A stretch of 64,000 bases of DNA from an uncultured Prevotella sp. (GCA_900546345.1 URCI01000002.1:62001-126000); one strand, 5' to 3'; shown: positions 1 to 9,360, numbered from the stretch's first letter. Notes: generated by a model not told the origin, from the letters alone. Program-made: numbers and translations.

Positions 1-422
1 TTCAAAAGCTATATGCAAATATCTTTCATGAAAAAATCTCGAAAAGACAAAGGCTCTCTAATTGGGAATCTCCTCAGCTCGACGATAAACAAAAGCAATA
101 TGCGGCTATTGATGCATGGACTTGCATCTTGCTCTATGAAGAAATGGAGAGATTGATCAAAACAAAAGATTATGAACTCATTGTGGTGCCCGAGCCAGAA
201 GCGCCAACAAAACCCAGCAACACTGCTTTAGAGGAATCTGGGCAGCCCGTTGATGCTAAGAAAGTTATAACAGATCAACAGACAGAGGGGATTTCCAAGG
301 AAAAGAAGGCAAGCAAAACTAAAAAGGAGACCGGAAAAAAACGAAAACGGAAATCAAAAAAGCAGACTGAGCCAAGTGCCAGTGATCCAAATGCAAACAT
401 AAAAGGGAAGTCTCAAGAATAA
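1..422 (+). CDS. 3'-5' exonuclease, C-terminal part (cut by window edge)
   Basis: The frame is open from base 3 with no start codon, so the gene begins before the window. The visible start (QKLYANIFHEKISKRQRLSN, then NWESPQL and QKQYAAIDAWTC) resembles the last part of DEDDy-type 3'-5' exonuclease domains (RNase D / WRN-like). YAAID would supply the Exo III tyrosine and aspartate (YxxxD). After this the protein carries a tail of about 80 residues rich in Lys, Glu and Ser (for example GKKRKRKSKKQ), probably disordered and possibly nucleic-acid binding. It is followed 59 nt later by rlmI and then tilS on the same strand, suggesting an RNA-processing transcription unit. The family call rests only on the C-terminal fragment; the catalytic DEDD residues upstream are not visible. 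Confidence 0.72.
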   Translation, partial: QKLYANIFHEKISKRQRLSNWESPQLDDKQKQYAAIDAWTCILLYEEMERLIKTKDYELIVVPEPEAPTKPSNTALEESGQPVDAKKVITDQQTEGISKEKKASKTKKETGKKRKRKSKKQTEPSASDPNANIKGKSQE

Positions 423-481
423 AACGGAAACGTTATATGCAAAATACCTCCCAGGCCATCAAACACATACTCGAATAAGAC

Positions 482-1663
482 ATGTATAAGAACATATATC
501 TAAAAAAGGGGAAGGAAAGCTCGTTGGAGCGGTTTCACCCATGGATCTTCTCAGGAGCTATCCATCATACAGACAAAGACATAGCAGAAGGTGATATCGT
601 AAGAGTTATCTCTGCTTCTGGCGATTTCATCGCTGTTGGGCATTATCAGATAGGAAGCATCGCCGTTAGAGTATTATCATTCCAAGACATTACGATCAAC
701 GATGAATTCTGGGAAAAACGGTTAGCTTCTGCCCTGACAATGCGCCAAAGCATTGGTATTGCTGACAACCCCGCTAACAACACCTATCGATTGGTTCATG
801 GCGAGGGTGACAATCTCCCAGGCCTCGTTATCGACTGCTATGGCCCAACTGCAGTGATGCAAGCCCATAGTGTAGGTATGCATGTTTGTCGTAAAGACAT
901 TTGCAAAGCACTTGTCAAAGTGATGCAGCATCGCATTCAAAATGTATACTATAAGAGCGAGACCACATTGCCTTTCAAGGCGGAATTGGGACAAGAGAAT
1001 GGGTTCATTTACGGACAGACCAATGACAATATAGCCGTAGAAAACGGTTTAAAATTCCATGTAGACTGGTTACGAGGTCAAAAAACGGGATTCTTTGTAG
1101 ATCAACGAGAAAACCGTGCGCTGCTAGAGCATTACGCTAAAGGCAAAAGCGTCTTGAATATGTTCTGCTACACTGGCGGATTTTCTGTCTATGCCATGCG
1201 TGGTGGTGCCCAAATGGTTCATTCCGTTGACAGCAGTGCGAAAGCCATTGAGTTAACCAATGAGAATATTGAGCTTAACTTCCCTGGCGATACACGCCAC
1301 GAGGCTTTTTGTGACGATGCTTTTAAATATCTTGACGAGCATGACGATCAATATGATTTGATCGTCCTCGACCCTCCAGCGTTCGCAAAGCACCGGAGTG
1401 CACTCCATAATGCGCTCAAAGGATATACAAGGCTGAATGTAAAGGGACTCCAGCGCATCAAACATGGTGGAATCCTTTTCACGTTTAGCTGTTCTCAGGC
1501 AGTCACAAAAGAGAATTTCCGTAACGCGGTCTTCACAGCAGCCGTACAAGCTGGTCGCAAAGTACGTATCTTACATCAACTTCACCAACCTGCCGACCAT
1601 CCGATCAACATCTATCACCCAGAAGGTGAATATCTGAAAGGATTCGTTTTGTATGTGGAGTAG
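482..1663 (+). CDS. rlmI: 23S rRNA (cytosine-C5)-methyltransferase, RlmI family
   Basis: 393 aa, normal length for the RlmI/YccW family, SAM-dependent enzymes that methylate 23S rRNA cytosine (C1962 in E. coli). The N-terminal 75 or so residues form a PUA-like RNA-binding domain (LERFHPWIFSGAI near the start). A Rossmann methyltransferase domain follows, with the SAM-binding stretch VLNMFCYTGGFSVYA near residue 223 and the catalytic-region motif LDPPAFAK near residue 297. The ATG at 482 gives the expected N-terminus. It lies between the exonuclease gene and tilS (19 nt gap), so the three are probably co-transcribed. The family is clear; the exact target base in this organism is inferred from homology. 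Confidence 0.9.
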   Translation: MYKNIYLKKGKESSLERFHPWIFSGAIHHTDKDIAEGDIVRVISASGDFIAVGHYQIGSIAVRVLSFQDITINDEFWEKRLASALTMRQSIGIADNPANNTYRLVHGEGDNLPGLVIDCYGPTAVMQAHSVGMHVCRKDICKALVKVMQHRIQNVYYKSETTLPFKAELGQENGFIYGQTNDNIAVENGLKFHVDWLRGQKTGFFVDQRENRALLEHYAKGKSVLNMFCYTGGFSVYAMRGGAQMVHSVDSSAKAIELTNENIELNFPGDTRHEAFCDDAFKYLDEHDDQYDLIVLDPPAFAKHRSALHNALKGYTRLNVKGLQRIKHGGILFTFSCSQAVTKENFRNAVFTAAVQAGRKVRILHQLHQPADHPINIYHPEGEYLKGFVLYVE

Positions 1664-1682
1664 ACTTGTTTAAGTACGTAAA

Positions 1683-3026
1683 ATGATGGAAAACAACATT
1701 TTTAACCATTTCATCGAGAAATATATAAGCCGTTATGAGTTGCTGTCTCACAACGGCTTTTATCTTGTCGCCCTTTCAGGAGGTCCAGACAGTGTCGCTC
1801 TGTTGTTGTTACTCAAAGACTTAGGTTATCATATCGAAGCCGTCCATTGTAATTTTCACTTACGAGGCGCAGAAAGTGACCGTGACGAGAATTTTTGCAT
1901 AGAACTGTGTAAAAAGCACGGGATGGCGCTCCATCGGGTACATTTTGATACCATGGCCTATGCCGACCTCCATCACATGTCTATAGAAATGGCAGCACGT
2001 GAGCTGCGTTATCGCTATTTTGAGCAGCTCCGTACTGATCTTCAAGCAGATGCCATCTGTGTTGCTCATCACCGAGACGACCAAGTGGAAACGGTATTAC
2101 TCCACCTCATTCGTGGCACAGGCATAAAGGGACTTACGGGCATGAAGCCTAAAAACGGGCGAATTGTGCGCCCCTTCTTGGGCGTATCCCATCAGGACAT
2201 ACTTGACTACTTGAGTTCACGGCATCAGGATTATGTGATCGACAGCACCAACCTTGAACGAGACGCACAGCGCAATCAATTGAGACTGGACATCATTCCC
2301 CTCATGGAAAAGATAAATTCTGCCGCGAAAGCCAATATTGCTAGAACAGCTACCATACTTTCTGATATTCAATCTTTTACAGAGCAGCAATTGTATACTT
2401 TCGCTACCTCGATTCAACGAGACGGCTCATATAACTTCTCTGCGATTAAAAACAATGTTCATGGCAAACTCGTTCTATGGTATATTTTGAATGACAAAGG
2501 ATTCAACCGCCAGCAATTAGATGAGATGTATGCTTGTACAGACACTAATAAGGAATGGTTGTCCAATCATTATGTTGCATATATAGAGAAAGGTATTCTT
2601 CACATTATCAATCGAGACATTTGGTATGCTCATCTCCCATCTTTACGGATTCCTGAATGTGGCACTTATTGCTACTCGTTTTCTGATCAAGAATCGAGAA
2701 AGTTTAGAATTCAAGAGATAACAGCAGACTCCGCCACTATCGACAAACGTCCACAATATGCCTTTTTGGATGCAGACAAGATCACATTTCCACTTACCAT
2801 ACGGCCCACTTCACAAGGTGATCGATTTATACCCTTTGGAATGAAAGGGTCTAAACTGATCAGTGACTTCATGAAAGACCAGAAGCTATCCATACTTCAG
2901 AGGAAGAGACAACTTATCATTGCAGATTCTCAAGGGAAAGTAATTTGGGTTGTAGGTCAAAGGATTGACAATCGTGTGGCTGTAAGTCAAACAACCCAAA
3001 AAATGATTGTTATCGAGCTAATTTAA
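1683..3026 (+). CDS. tilS: tRNA(Ile)-lysidine synthetase TilS
   Basis: 447 aa. TilS uses ATP and lysine to convert C34 of the CAU-anticodon tRNA-Ile to lysidine, so that it reads AUA. The PP-loop ATP pyrophosphatase signature SGGPDS is at residues 32-37, followed by the conserved HCNFHLRGAESDRDE stretch and AHHRDDQVET. The C-terminal part (RPTSQGDRFIPFGMKG) fits the TilS C-terminal substrate-binding domain. The start is ATG ATG at 1683, 19 nt after rlmI, so translation is likely linked to the upstream gene. Length and domain order are normal for Bacteroidota. Confidence 0.95.
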   Translation: MMENNIFNHFIEKYISRYELLSHNGFYLVALSGGPDSVALLLLLKDLGYHIEAVHCNFHLRGAESDRDENFCIELCKKHGMALHRVHFDTMAYADLHHMSIEMAARELRYRYFEQLRTDLQADAICVAHHRDDQVETVLLHLIRGTGIKGLTGMKPKNGRIVRPFLGVSHQDILDYLSSRHQDYVIDSTNLERDAQRNQLRLDIIPLMEKINSAAKANIARTATILSDIQSFTEQQLYTFATSIQRDGSYNFSAIKNNVHGKLVLWYILNDKGFNRQQLDEMYACTDTNKEWLSNHYVAYIEKGILHIINRDIWYAHLPSLRIPECGTYCYSFSDQESRKFRIQEITADSATIDKRPQYAFLDADKITFPLTIRPTSQGDRFIPFGMKGSKLISDFMKDQKLSILQRKRQLIIADSQGKVIWVVGQRIDNRVAVSQTTQKMIVIELI

Positions 3027-3070
3027 CACGATTTTTACATCGAAACGACTAATATCTCAGATATTTTCTA

Positions 3071-3078
3071 TATTTTTG
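3071..3078 (+). promoter_or_regulatory. Possible -7 box for the DUF4301 gene
   Basis: TATTTTTG matches the Bacteroidota -7 consensus TAnnTTTG and lies 73 nt before the chosen ATG at 3151. No TTTG -33 box is seen at the right spacing, so this is a weak call in AT-rich DNA. Confidence 0.35.
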
Positions 3079-3150
3079 TCATCAAATAGACCGGGACGGG
3101 TCAAATTACCATTTTGATTGAATCATAATCATCAACTAAAAATATTATCT

Positions 3151-4674
3151 ATGTTTACCGACACTGACAAACAGCAAATTGAGAAGCGCGGAATGACCAT
3201 TGCTCAGGTTGAGCATCAACTTGAGCAAATCAAAAATGGCTTTCCCTATCTTCATTTAAAAGGTACTGCAGCCATAGGACAGGGTATTAGCGCGCTTCAT
3301 GAGGCAGAGCAAGCAGAAGCAGAACACGCTTGGGAAACATACAAGGACGAAGGACATAGCATAGTGAAATTCGTTCCTGCATCGGGAGCCGCAAGCCGTA
3401 TGTTCAAAAATATGTTTGCGTTTCTCAATGCTGAATATGATACACCTCAAACAGATTTTGAGAAGACCTTCTTCGCAGATATCAAAAAATTCGCATTCCG
3501 CAAAGCACTCTGTGATGTCTGCAAGAAAAACACAGGAAAAAGCATCATGCAACTGATTCAGGCTGGCGAATACAAAACCATTGTCCGCAATCTGCTGATG
3601 CCGGAGGGACTGAATTATGGACAGTTGCCCAAAGGACTCTTACAGTTTCATGAATATGAAGATGGTGTGCGGACGCCGATGGAAGAGCACTTGGTGGAAG
3701 TTGCATTGTATGCCAAGTCTAAAGGTAAGGCTCAGGTTCATTTCACCGTTTCTCATGACCACCTACAATTGTTTGAACAGATGGTAGCAGAGAAGAAAGA
3801 GACATATGAAAAGCAATACAATGTGGAATTGAATGTCAGCTTCTCCGAACAGAAGCCAAGTACAGATACCATCGCTGCCAATCCTGACAATACTCCTTTC
3901 CGCAATGACGACGGTACTCTGCTCTTCCGCCCAGGCGGGCACGGAGCACTCATTGAAAACCTCAACGAGATTCAGGCCGATGTCATCTTCATCAAGAACA
4001 TTGATAACGTGGTGCCAGACCGGCTGAAAGCGGATACGATAAAATGGAAGAAAATCATCGCCGGTGTTTTGGTGAAGACTCAGAAGCAAGCTTTCGAGTA
4101 TATGCGAGAACTTGAGTCAGGAAACTACAACCATCAGAAGCTGGAAGAGATCATTCGCTTCATACAACGTGATCTCTGCTGTCGCCGCGAGGACATCAAG
4201 GAGTTGGAAGACGCTGACCTGGTCATCTATTTGAAAAAGAAACTCAACCGCCCAATGCGTGTCTGCGGTGTCGTGAAGAATGTCGGTGAACCGGGTGGTG
4301 GTCCCTTCTTGGCTTACAACCAGGACGGAACCTACAGTCCACAGATACTTGAGAGTAGCCAAATCGACAAGGACAATGCCGAATATGTCAAGATGTTTAC
4401 CTCCGGCACACATTTCAATCCAGTCGACTTGGTCTGTGCTACAAAAGATTATCAAGGACATCCATTCCATCTTCCAGACTATGTCGACGTAAATACTGGT
4501 TTCATCAGCTCTAAGAGTAAAAACGGGCGCGAACTAAAAGCCCTGGAGTTGCCAGGTCTGTGGAACGGAGCCATGAGTGACTGGAATACGATCTTCGTGG
4601 AAGTGCCTTTAGACACCTTCAATCCTGTGAAGACCGTCAACGATTTACTCAGAGATGCCCACCAAGGGAAATAA
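3151..4674 (+). CDS. DUF4301 family protein
   Basis: 507 aa from the ATG at 3151 (MFTDTDKQQIEKRG). The frame stays open back to a TTG at 3118, but the family usually begins at this MFTD-type N-terminus. DUF4301 proteins are long soluble Bacteroidota proteins without an established function; this is a family assignment from recalled sequence character, not a search. Visible features: no signal peptide or membrane segment; an SGAASRMFKN stretch near residue 75 with the look of a phosphate-binding loop; LFRPGGHGALIENLN near residue 260; and a Gly-rich VGEPGGGPFLAY near residue 380. Together these recall nucleotidyltransferase- or sugar-phosphate-binding folds, but no reaction can be assigned. 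It has its own terminator and sits between tilS and pyk. Confidence 0.75.
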   Translation: MFTDTDKQQIEKRGMTIAQVEHQLEQIKNGFPYLHLKGTAAIGQGISALHEAEQAEAEHAWETYKDEGHSIVKFVPASGAASRMFKNMFAFLNAEYDTPQTDFEKTFFADIKKFAFRKALCDVCKKNTGKSIMQLIQAGEYKTIVRNLLMPEGLNYGQLPKGLLQFHEYEDGVRTPMEEHLVEVALYAKSKGKAQVHFTVSHDHLQLFEQMVAEKKETYEKQYNVELNVSFSEQKPSTDTIAANPDNTPFRNDDGTLLFRPGGHGALIENLNEIQADVIFIKNIDNVVPDRLKADTIKWKKIIAGVLVKTQKQAFEYMRELESGNYNHQKLEEIIRFIQRDLCCRREDIKELEDADLVIYLKKKLNRPMRVCGVVKNVGEPGGGPFLAYNQDGTYSPQILESSQIDKDNAEYVKMFTSGTHFNPVDLVCATKDYQGHPFHLPDYVDVNTGFISSKSKNGRELKALELPGLWNGAMSDWNTIFVEVPLDTFNPVKTVNDLLRDAHQGK

Positions 4675-4717
4675 TCCTTGATTGGTATTCATTACTTCTT
4701 CTGAGATTATAAGTTGA

Positions 4718-4762
4718 GAGAGAGACTATTGGCAGGGAACTAACAATAGACTCTCTCTTTTT
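4718..4762 (+). terminator. Rho-independent terminator after the DUF4301 gene
   Basis: Two 14-nt arms (4718-4731 and 4744-4757) pair with one A-A mismatch around a 12-nt loop; T-rich DNA follows. It ends the DUF4301 transcript before the pyk promoter. Confidence 0.8.
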
Positions 4763-4827
4763 CTTTTTACACAAAATGAGTAACAATAAAAAAATGTATT
4801 TTATCATCTTATTCAATGGAAAATGAT

Positions 4828-4835
4828 TACCTTTG
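4828..4835 (+). promoter_or_regulatory. -7 box of the pyk promoter
   Basis: TACCTTTG followed by CA matches TAnnTTTG, 62 nt before the pyk ATG and downstream of a terminator. No clear TTTG -33 element is present. Confidence 0.55.
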
Positions 4836-4897
4836 CATAAAATAAGAAATCACATAATAAAGATCTTCAATAAGAAGAAAATCACAACTTGTTAGTT

Positions 4898-6352
4898 ATG
4901 AAACAGACTAAGATCGTTTGCTCTATCAGCGACCGTCGCTGTGATGTAGATTTCCTGCGTAAATTGTTTTTTGCAGGAATGAATGTAGTCAGGATGAATA
5001 CGGCCCATGCTACCCCAGATGGTATACGCAATATTATCAGTAATGTGCGTAAAGTGTCACCGCACATTGGCATACTTATCGACACAAAAGGCCCAGAGGT
5101 GCGCACTACCAATGTGGAAGCGCCGATACAATATCGGACAGGTGAGGCTGTGAAGATCTTTGGGCGCCCGGAGATGGACACGACACACGACATCATTAAT
5201 CTTTCCTATACCGACATCGCCAAAGACTTAAAGGTTGGCGATGATATGCTTTTTGATGATGGTGCCATTGATATGAAGGTGATGGGGATTGAAGGGCCAA
5301 CTATCTATGCTGAAGTACAAAACGACGGCGTGTTGGGTGCTCATAAAAGTGTCAATGTCCCTGGTGAGCATATCGATCTGCCAGCGCTGACACCCAAAGA
5401 CAAACGCAATATTTTGTTGGCCATTGATGAGGATATAGATTTCATCGCTCACAGCTTCGTGCGGTCCGCAGCAGACGTAAAGGCCGTACAAGATATCCTT
5501 GACGAGCATCACTCCGACATCAAGATCATTTCCAAGATTGAGAATCAAGAAGGTGTCGACAACATCGATGAGATCATTGATGCCAGCTACGGTATTATGA
5601 TTGCGCGTGGTGATCTGGGCATTGAGGTACCTATCGAGCGCATACCAGGCATTCAGCGCATGATCATCCGTAAATGTGTAGAAAAGCGCAAACCTGTCAT
5701 TGTAGCGACACAGATGCTCCATACCATGATCAATAACCCCCGTCCGACACGAGCAGAGGTAACCGACATCGCCAACGCCATCTACTCCAATACCGATGCA
5801 CTGATGCTCAGCGGAGAGACAGCGTCTGGAAAATATCCTTTGGAAGCCGTTCAGACTATGGCTACTGTAGCTGAGCAGGCAGAGAAAGACCGTATCTCGT
5901 TTGGAGAATTAAATAATGTACCTTTGAGTGAGCATTGCACACAGAAGGAGTTCTTGGCACACTCTGCTATTGAGTCGACCCGACTGTTGGGTGTCGCCGG
6001 CATTATCACAGACTCCGAAACAGGCGAGACTGCCCGTAACTTGGCTGCGTTCCGTGGTTCGAAGCCAATCTTGGCTATCTGCTATAAAGAGAAGACGCAA
6101 CGTTGGCTTAATCTTTCCTACGGTGTGACAGCTATCTACCAGAAAGATCATGTGAGCCCTGAGTTTATGTTCATGGCAGCCATCCGTATGCTTCGTCAGA
6201 AATGCTATATCACCAACGACGACAAGATCGCCTATCTTTCTGGCTCATTTGGAGAAGGCGGCGGCACGACTTTCCTGGAAATCAATCAGGTAAAGAAAGT
6301 GTTTGACCGTGAATATCAGTTCCATTTGCCGCAGGGACAGAAACAACAATAA
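4898..6352 (+). CDS. pyk: Pyruvate kinase
   Basis: 484 aa from the ATG at 4898; a TTG three codons earlier is less likely. Catalyses the last step of glycolysis, phosphoenolpyruvate plus ADP to pyruvate plus ATP, in the cytoplasm. The barrel carries RMNTAHATPDG and IDTKGPEVRT near the N-terminus, then KIENQEGVDNIDEII with the catalytic lysine near residue 213, ARGDLGIEVP with metal-binding acidic residues near 236, and ATQMLHTM near 270. The C-terminal domain is present, and length is normal. The gene has its own -7 box and is preceded by a terminator, so it is probably monocistronic. Its stop codon directly abuts the stop codon of the convergent gene at 6353, with no base between. Confidence 0.96.
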   Translation: MKQTKIVCSISDRRCDVDFLRKLFFAGMNVVRMNTAHATPDGIRNIISNVRKVSPHIGILIDTKGPEVRTTNVEAPIQYRTGEAVKIFGRPEMDTTHDIINLSYTDIAKDLKVGDDMLFDDGAIDMKVMGIEGPTIYAEVQNDGVLGAHKSVNVPGEHIDLPALTPKDKRNILLAIDEDIDFIAHSFVRSAADVKAVQDILDEHHSDIKIISKIENQEGVDNIDEIIDASYGIMIARGDLGIEVPIERIPGIQRMIIRKCVEKRKPVIVATQMLHTMINNPRPTRAEVTDIANAIYSNTDALMLSGETASGKYPLEAVQTMATVAEQAEKDRISFGELNNVPLSEHCTQKEFLAHSAIESTRLLGVAGIITDSETGETARNLAAFRGSKPILAICYKEKTQRWLNLSYGVTAIYQKDHVSPEFMFMAAIRMLRQKCYITNDDKIAYLSGSFGEGGGTTFLEINQVKKVFDREYQFHLPQGQKQQ

Positions 6353-7636
6353 TCAATTGTCATTCGCAAGACAAGAGTATCCTACCAATTCATCTGTCCT
6401 TCCACCTACAGGTCGGAAATATACTAGCATCTGGTAGGAATTCTCAGTTTGGAAATAATTACCTTGTGAGGGGACGGGTCGGAAAGATCCGTCCCTTTCT
6501 TTTTGTAGATATTGATAATTATAGTATCCCTGTTTTAGCCAAAGATTACGCTCGTAGCACTGAATAGAATCATTCCACAGCATTTCATATTTTTGGGAAA
6601 AACGATCTTGTGTCCAATTGCCATTCAGGTAGATGGGGTAGGGTGATCGTGGGGCCTTCAAAGAGAAATGTACACTAACATATTCTGTAGAATAGTCATT
6701 TTCATAATTATCGCTGTTTCTTATATAATAAGCGCCATCCGCGTCTTTGTCAAAAACGTAATTCGGCCGAGGCTCATCGGGCCAGAGCCAGGCATGATAA
6801 GCTTTTCCATCCCAATCAACACGCTCTACGCCCATGGAGGGTCGGTCAATATCCAGTAACTCAAACTTATGATACTCGTTACCTCCATCAAAAATCAAAT
6901 CCCGGCAATGGCTCCAACGCATTGAAGTAGACTGAATATATTGTGGAGCAGGCGCAACAACAATTTTATCCCAACGCTGGTTTTGTAGGGCAATAACATA
7001 AAATTGTTGAAGTGGATTCGACACTACGATCGAGGGGTAATCTATCTCAGCCTCTAATTGTTGATGACTATTGTTGATGTCTATATCGGTATTAGTTGTT
7101 AAAGACATTTTTATTGTCACTTTGGGGTCCAAAACCATGAAACAGGCGCGAAGTAGGTCTTCATCGTTATCTTCGTCGTAGACAGTCACACGATAGTTGC
7201 CACTCAATTTCAGCCGGCAACGGTCATTGGGTATTGTCAGGAGATAGTGAGTATAGAGTTGATTGGTATTGATTGATTGCTGATAATTATCTATAGTGCT
7301 TCCTTCCGTAAAGCCTTCACAAAAATCACTTCCAAAGATTTGAGATGAAGAAGACCAGTCCTTTTCACAATGTTCTATGCGATAACAAAGTCGACGATGC
7401 TCATGTGTGAGATCGTCAAATGAAATGTTGACTACTTCTCCATTATTTAATCTAATAATTGGCAAGTCACGCCAACGGTCTCCGGCCGTTACCTGCAACG
7501 TAGCGATTTCGTTGCTTAGCAATTCATTTCGTTGAGCTATGGCACGTTGGCTTCCTAAGGAAAAACAGAGAAAGAAAAAAAACAGAGAAATATTGAATTC
7601 GAAATCTCTTGAAAGAAAAGCCCTTGGATGTTCCAT
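6353..7636 (-). CDS. DUF5103 / type IX secretion system plug-like protein
   Basis: 427 aa. The N-terminus has a hydrophobic run (ISLFFFFLCFSLGS) followed by RAIAQ, consistent with a signal peptide cleaved after AQ and export to periplasm or outer membrane. The body has the DUF5103 look, including INISFDDL-like VNISFDDL followed by YRIEHCEKDWSSS near residue 70-95, and the late FRPVGGRTDELVGYS. Proteins of this family have been linked to the plug of the type IX secretion translocon SprA; that role is family knowledge and is inferred here. No other T9SS gene is in the window. It lies 60 nt downstream of pgk on the same strand and may be read from the pgk promoter. The ATG at 7636 gives a normal start with 13 residues before the hydrophobic core. 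Confidence 0.78.
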   Translation of the reverse strand: MEHPRAFLSRDFEFNISLFFFFLCFSLGSQRAIAQRNELLSNEIATLQVTAGDRWRDLPIIRLNNGEVVNISFDDLTHEHRRLCYRIEHCEKDWSSSSQIFGSDFCEGFTEGSTIDNYQQSINTNQLYTHYLLTIPNDRCRLKLSGNYRVTVYDEDNDEDLLRACFMVLDPKVTIKMSLTTNTDIDINNSHQQLEAEIDYPSIVVSNPLQQFYVIALQNQRWDKIVVAPAPQYIQSTSMRWSHCRDLIFDGGNEYHKFELLDIDRPSMGVERVDWDGKAYHAWLWPDEPRPNYVFDKDADGAYYIRNSDNYENDYSTEYVSVHFSLKAPRSPYPIYLNGNWTQDRFSQKYEMLWNDSIQCYERNLWLKQGYYNYQYLQKERDGSFRPVPSQGNYFQTENSYQMLVYFRPVGGRTDELVGYSCLANDN

Positions 7637-7696
7637 AGCTTATACGGATTTTGAATTTTCAATATTTCTCTGCTTATTAGGTATTAGGGGAACATA

Positions 7697-8947
7697 TTAT
7701 CCCTTGATAGCAGCTACACCAGGGAGCACCTTGCCCTCGATAGCCTCGAGCATAGCACCACCACCGGTAGATACATAGCTTACCTTGTCAGCAAGACCGA
7801 ACTTGTTGATAGCAGCAACAGAGTCACCACCACCGACGAGTGAGTAGGCACCATTCTTCTGAGTAGCTTCAGCGACAGCCTTAGCGATCTCGCCAGTACC
7901 GTGAGCAAAGTTGGGCAACTCGAAGACGCCGACAGGACCATTCCACAGAATGGTCTTGGAGTTCATAATGATCTTCTTCCAGTTCTCTAAGCTCTCTTCA
8001 CTAGCGTCCATACCTTCCCACTCGTCAGGAATCTGATCGATGGGGAATGTCTTACGCGGAGTGTCATTGGAGAAGTCCTGACCGCAAACTGTAGCAACAG
8101 AGAGGCTGAGGTTCACGCCCTTTTCTTTGGCAGTCTTGATGACATTCAGAGCCTCGGGAATCAGATCATCCTCATGGAGAGACTTACCGATGTGTCCGCC
8201 TTGAGCCTTGATGAAGGTATAGCCCATACCACCACCGATGATCAGATTATCGACCTTGTCGAGCAGGTTCTTGATGACACCGAGCTTAGAGCTGACTTTG
8301 GAACCGCCGATGATAGCTGTGAAAGGATGCTGAGCATTCTTCATCACGTTATCGATGGCCTTGACCTCTTTCTCCATCAGGTAGCCGAGCATCTTGCTGT
8401 CCTTGTCGAAATAGTCGGCAATAACTGCTGTAGAAGCATGTTTGCGGTGAGCCGTACCGAAGGCGTCGTTGACATAAACATCAGCATAAGAAGCGAGCTT
8501 CTTAGCGAACTTCTTCTGACGATCCTTCATCTCAGCCTTTGCTGCATCGTACTCAGGAGTGCCCTTCTCTACGCCGACAGGCTTGCCTTCCTCTTCAGGA
8601 TAGAAGCGCAGGTTCTCCAGCAGCAGAGCTTCGCCCGGCTTGAGGGCTGCGGCTTCTGCGTCAGCATTTGCGCAGTCTGGAGCGAACTTAACTTCGACGC
8701 CAAGCTTCTCAGACACCTTGCCTACAATCTGCTTCAGACTCAGTTTCGGATTGACTTTGCCCTTGGGCTTACCCATGTGGCTCATCATGATGACGGCACC
8801 ACCATCATTGAGGATTTTTTTCAATGTGGGCAGTGCACCACGGATACGAGTGTCATCAGTAACATTGCCATTCTCATCCAATGGCACGTTAAAGTCTACA
8901 CGAACAATTGCCTTCTTACCAGCAAAGTTGAATTCATCGATTGTCAT
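7697..8947 (-). CDS. pgk: Phosphoglycerate kinase
   Basis: 416 aa. Transfers phosphate from 1,3-bisphosphoglycerate to ADP in glycolysis. Recognisable signatures in order: KAIVRVDFNVPLDENG at residues 11-26, SHMGKPKG, LLENLRFYPEEEG near 120, YVNDAFGTAHRKHAS near 165, GGSKVSSKLGV, NGPVGVFELPNFAHGT near 330, and the nucleotide-binding GGGDSVAAI. The length is slightly above 390-400 residues because of small insertions. Start is ATG at 8947, with a TAnnTTTG -7 box about 50 nt upstream on the same strand. Codon use is GC-richer and very regular, as expected for a highly expressed gene. Confidence 0.97.
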   Translation of the reverse strand: MTIDEFNFAGKKAIVRVDFNVPLDENGNVTDDTRIRGALPTLKKILNDGGAVIMMSHMGKPKGKVNPKLSLKQIVGKVSEKLGVEVKFAPDCANADAEAAALKPGEALLLENLRFYPEEEGKPVGVEKGTPEYDAAKAEMKDRQKKFAKKLASYADVYVNDAFGTAHRKHASTAVIADYFDKDSKMLGYLMEKEVKAIDNVMKNAQHPFTAIIGGSKVSSKLGVIKNLLDKVDNLIIGGGMGYTFIKAQGGHIGKSLHEDDLIPEALNVIKTAKEKGVNLSLSVATVCGQDFSNDTPRKTFPIDQIPDEWEGMDASEESLENWKKIIMNSKTILWNGPVGVFELPNFAHGTGEIAKAVAEATQKNGAYSLVGGGDSVAAINKFGLADKVSYVSTGGGAMLEAIEGKVLPGVAAIKG

Positions 8948-8996
8948 TTTCCTTAGTTTTATATTATTAGAAATGTGAATATTCTTTGTGCTGATG

Positions 8997-9004
8997 CAAA
9001 GATA
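8997..9004 (-). promoter_or_regulatory. -7 box of the pgk promoter
   Basis: On the minus strand TATCTTTG followed by CA lies about 50 nt upstream of pgk. It matches the Bacteroidota consensus, but no good -33 TTTG is visible. Confidence 0.55.
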
Positions 9005-9234
9005 ACAATTATTCTTGAATTAAAAGTCATTGAGTAGCACTTTTTAGTAAAAACATAAAGTATTAGAAACATAACTATATACTTTATCTTATAAAATATC
9101 ATACAAAACACTTTTCGTGAAAACTTTGATTCTAGAATATTTCACAGAACGAAATTCCGCGCTGGTTCCTAGAAAATGAATAAAGTGAGTGAAAATGGCA
9201 AGGAGGGTAGACGAAAAAAGTTGTATGATCAATC

Positions 9235-9360
9235 AAAACAACTGAAATGACGGTATAAAACAACTGAAATGACAAGGTAAAATAATCGAGATGACCGTAT
9301 AAAACAACTGAGATGACTGGGTAAAACAACAGAGATGACACAACAAGACGACTGAGATGT
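9235..9360. repeat. 22-nt tandem repeat array A
   Basis: Five consecutive 22-nt units (9235, 9257, 9279, 9301, 9323) and a partial sixth (9345-9360). Read on the minus strand the core is GTCATTTCAGTTGTTTTA or close variants. There are no spacers between units. The same core occurs in a second array near 60.1 kb. The array lies in the 672-nt gap between pgk and the 3' end of feoB. The rest of the gap holds the pgk -7 box (8997-9004), the feoB terminator (9525-9580) and nothing else I can name. The period is not a multiple of three, so the open frame across it is not a believable gene. Confidence 0.9.

Noticed and set aside
8174..8956. Long plus-strand ORF opposite pgk
   Set aside because: It is the reverse-strand shadow of the highly expressed pgk gene, which has complete family motifs.
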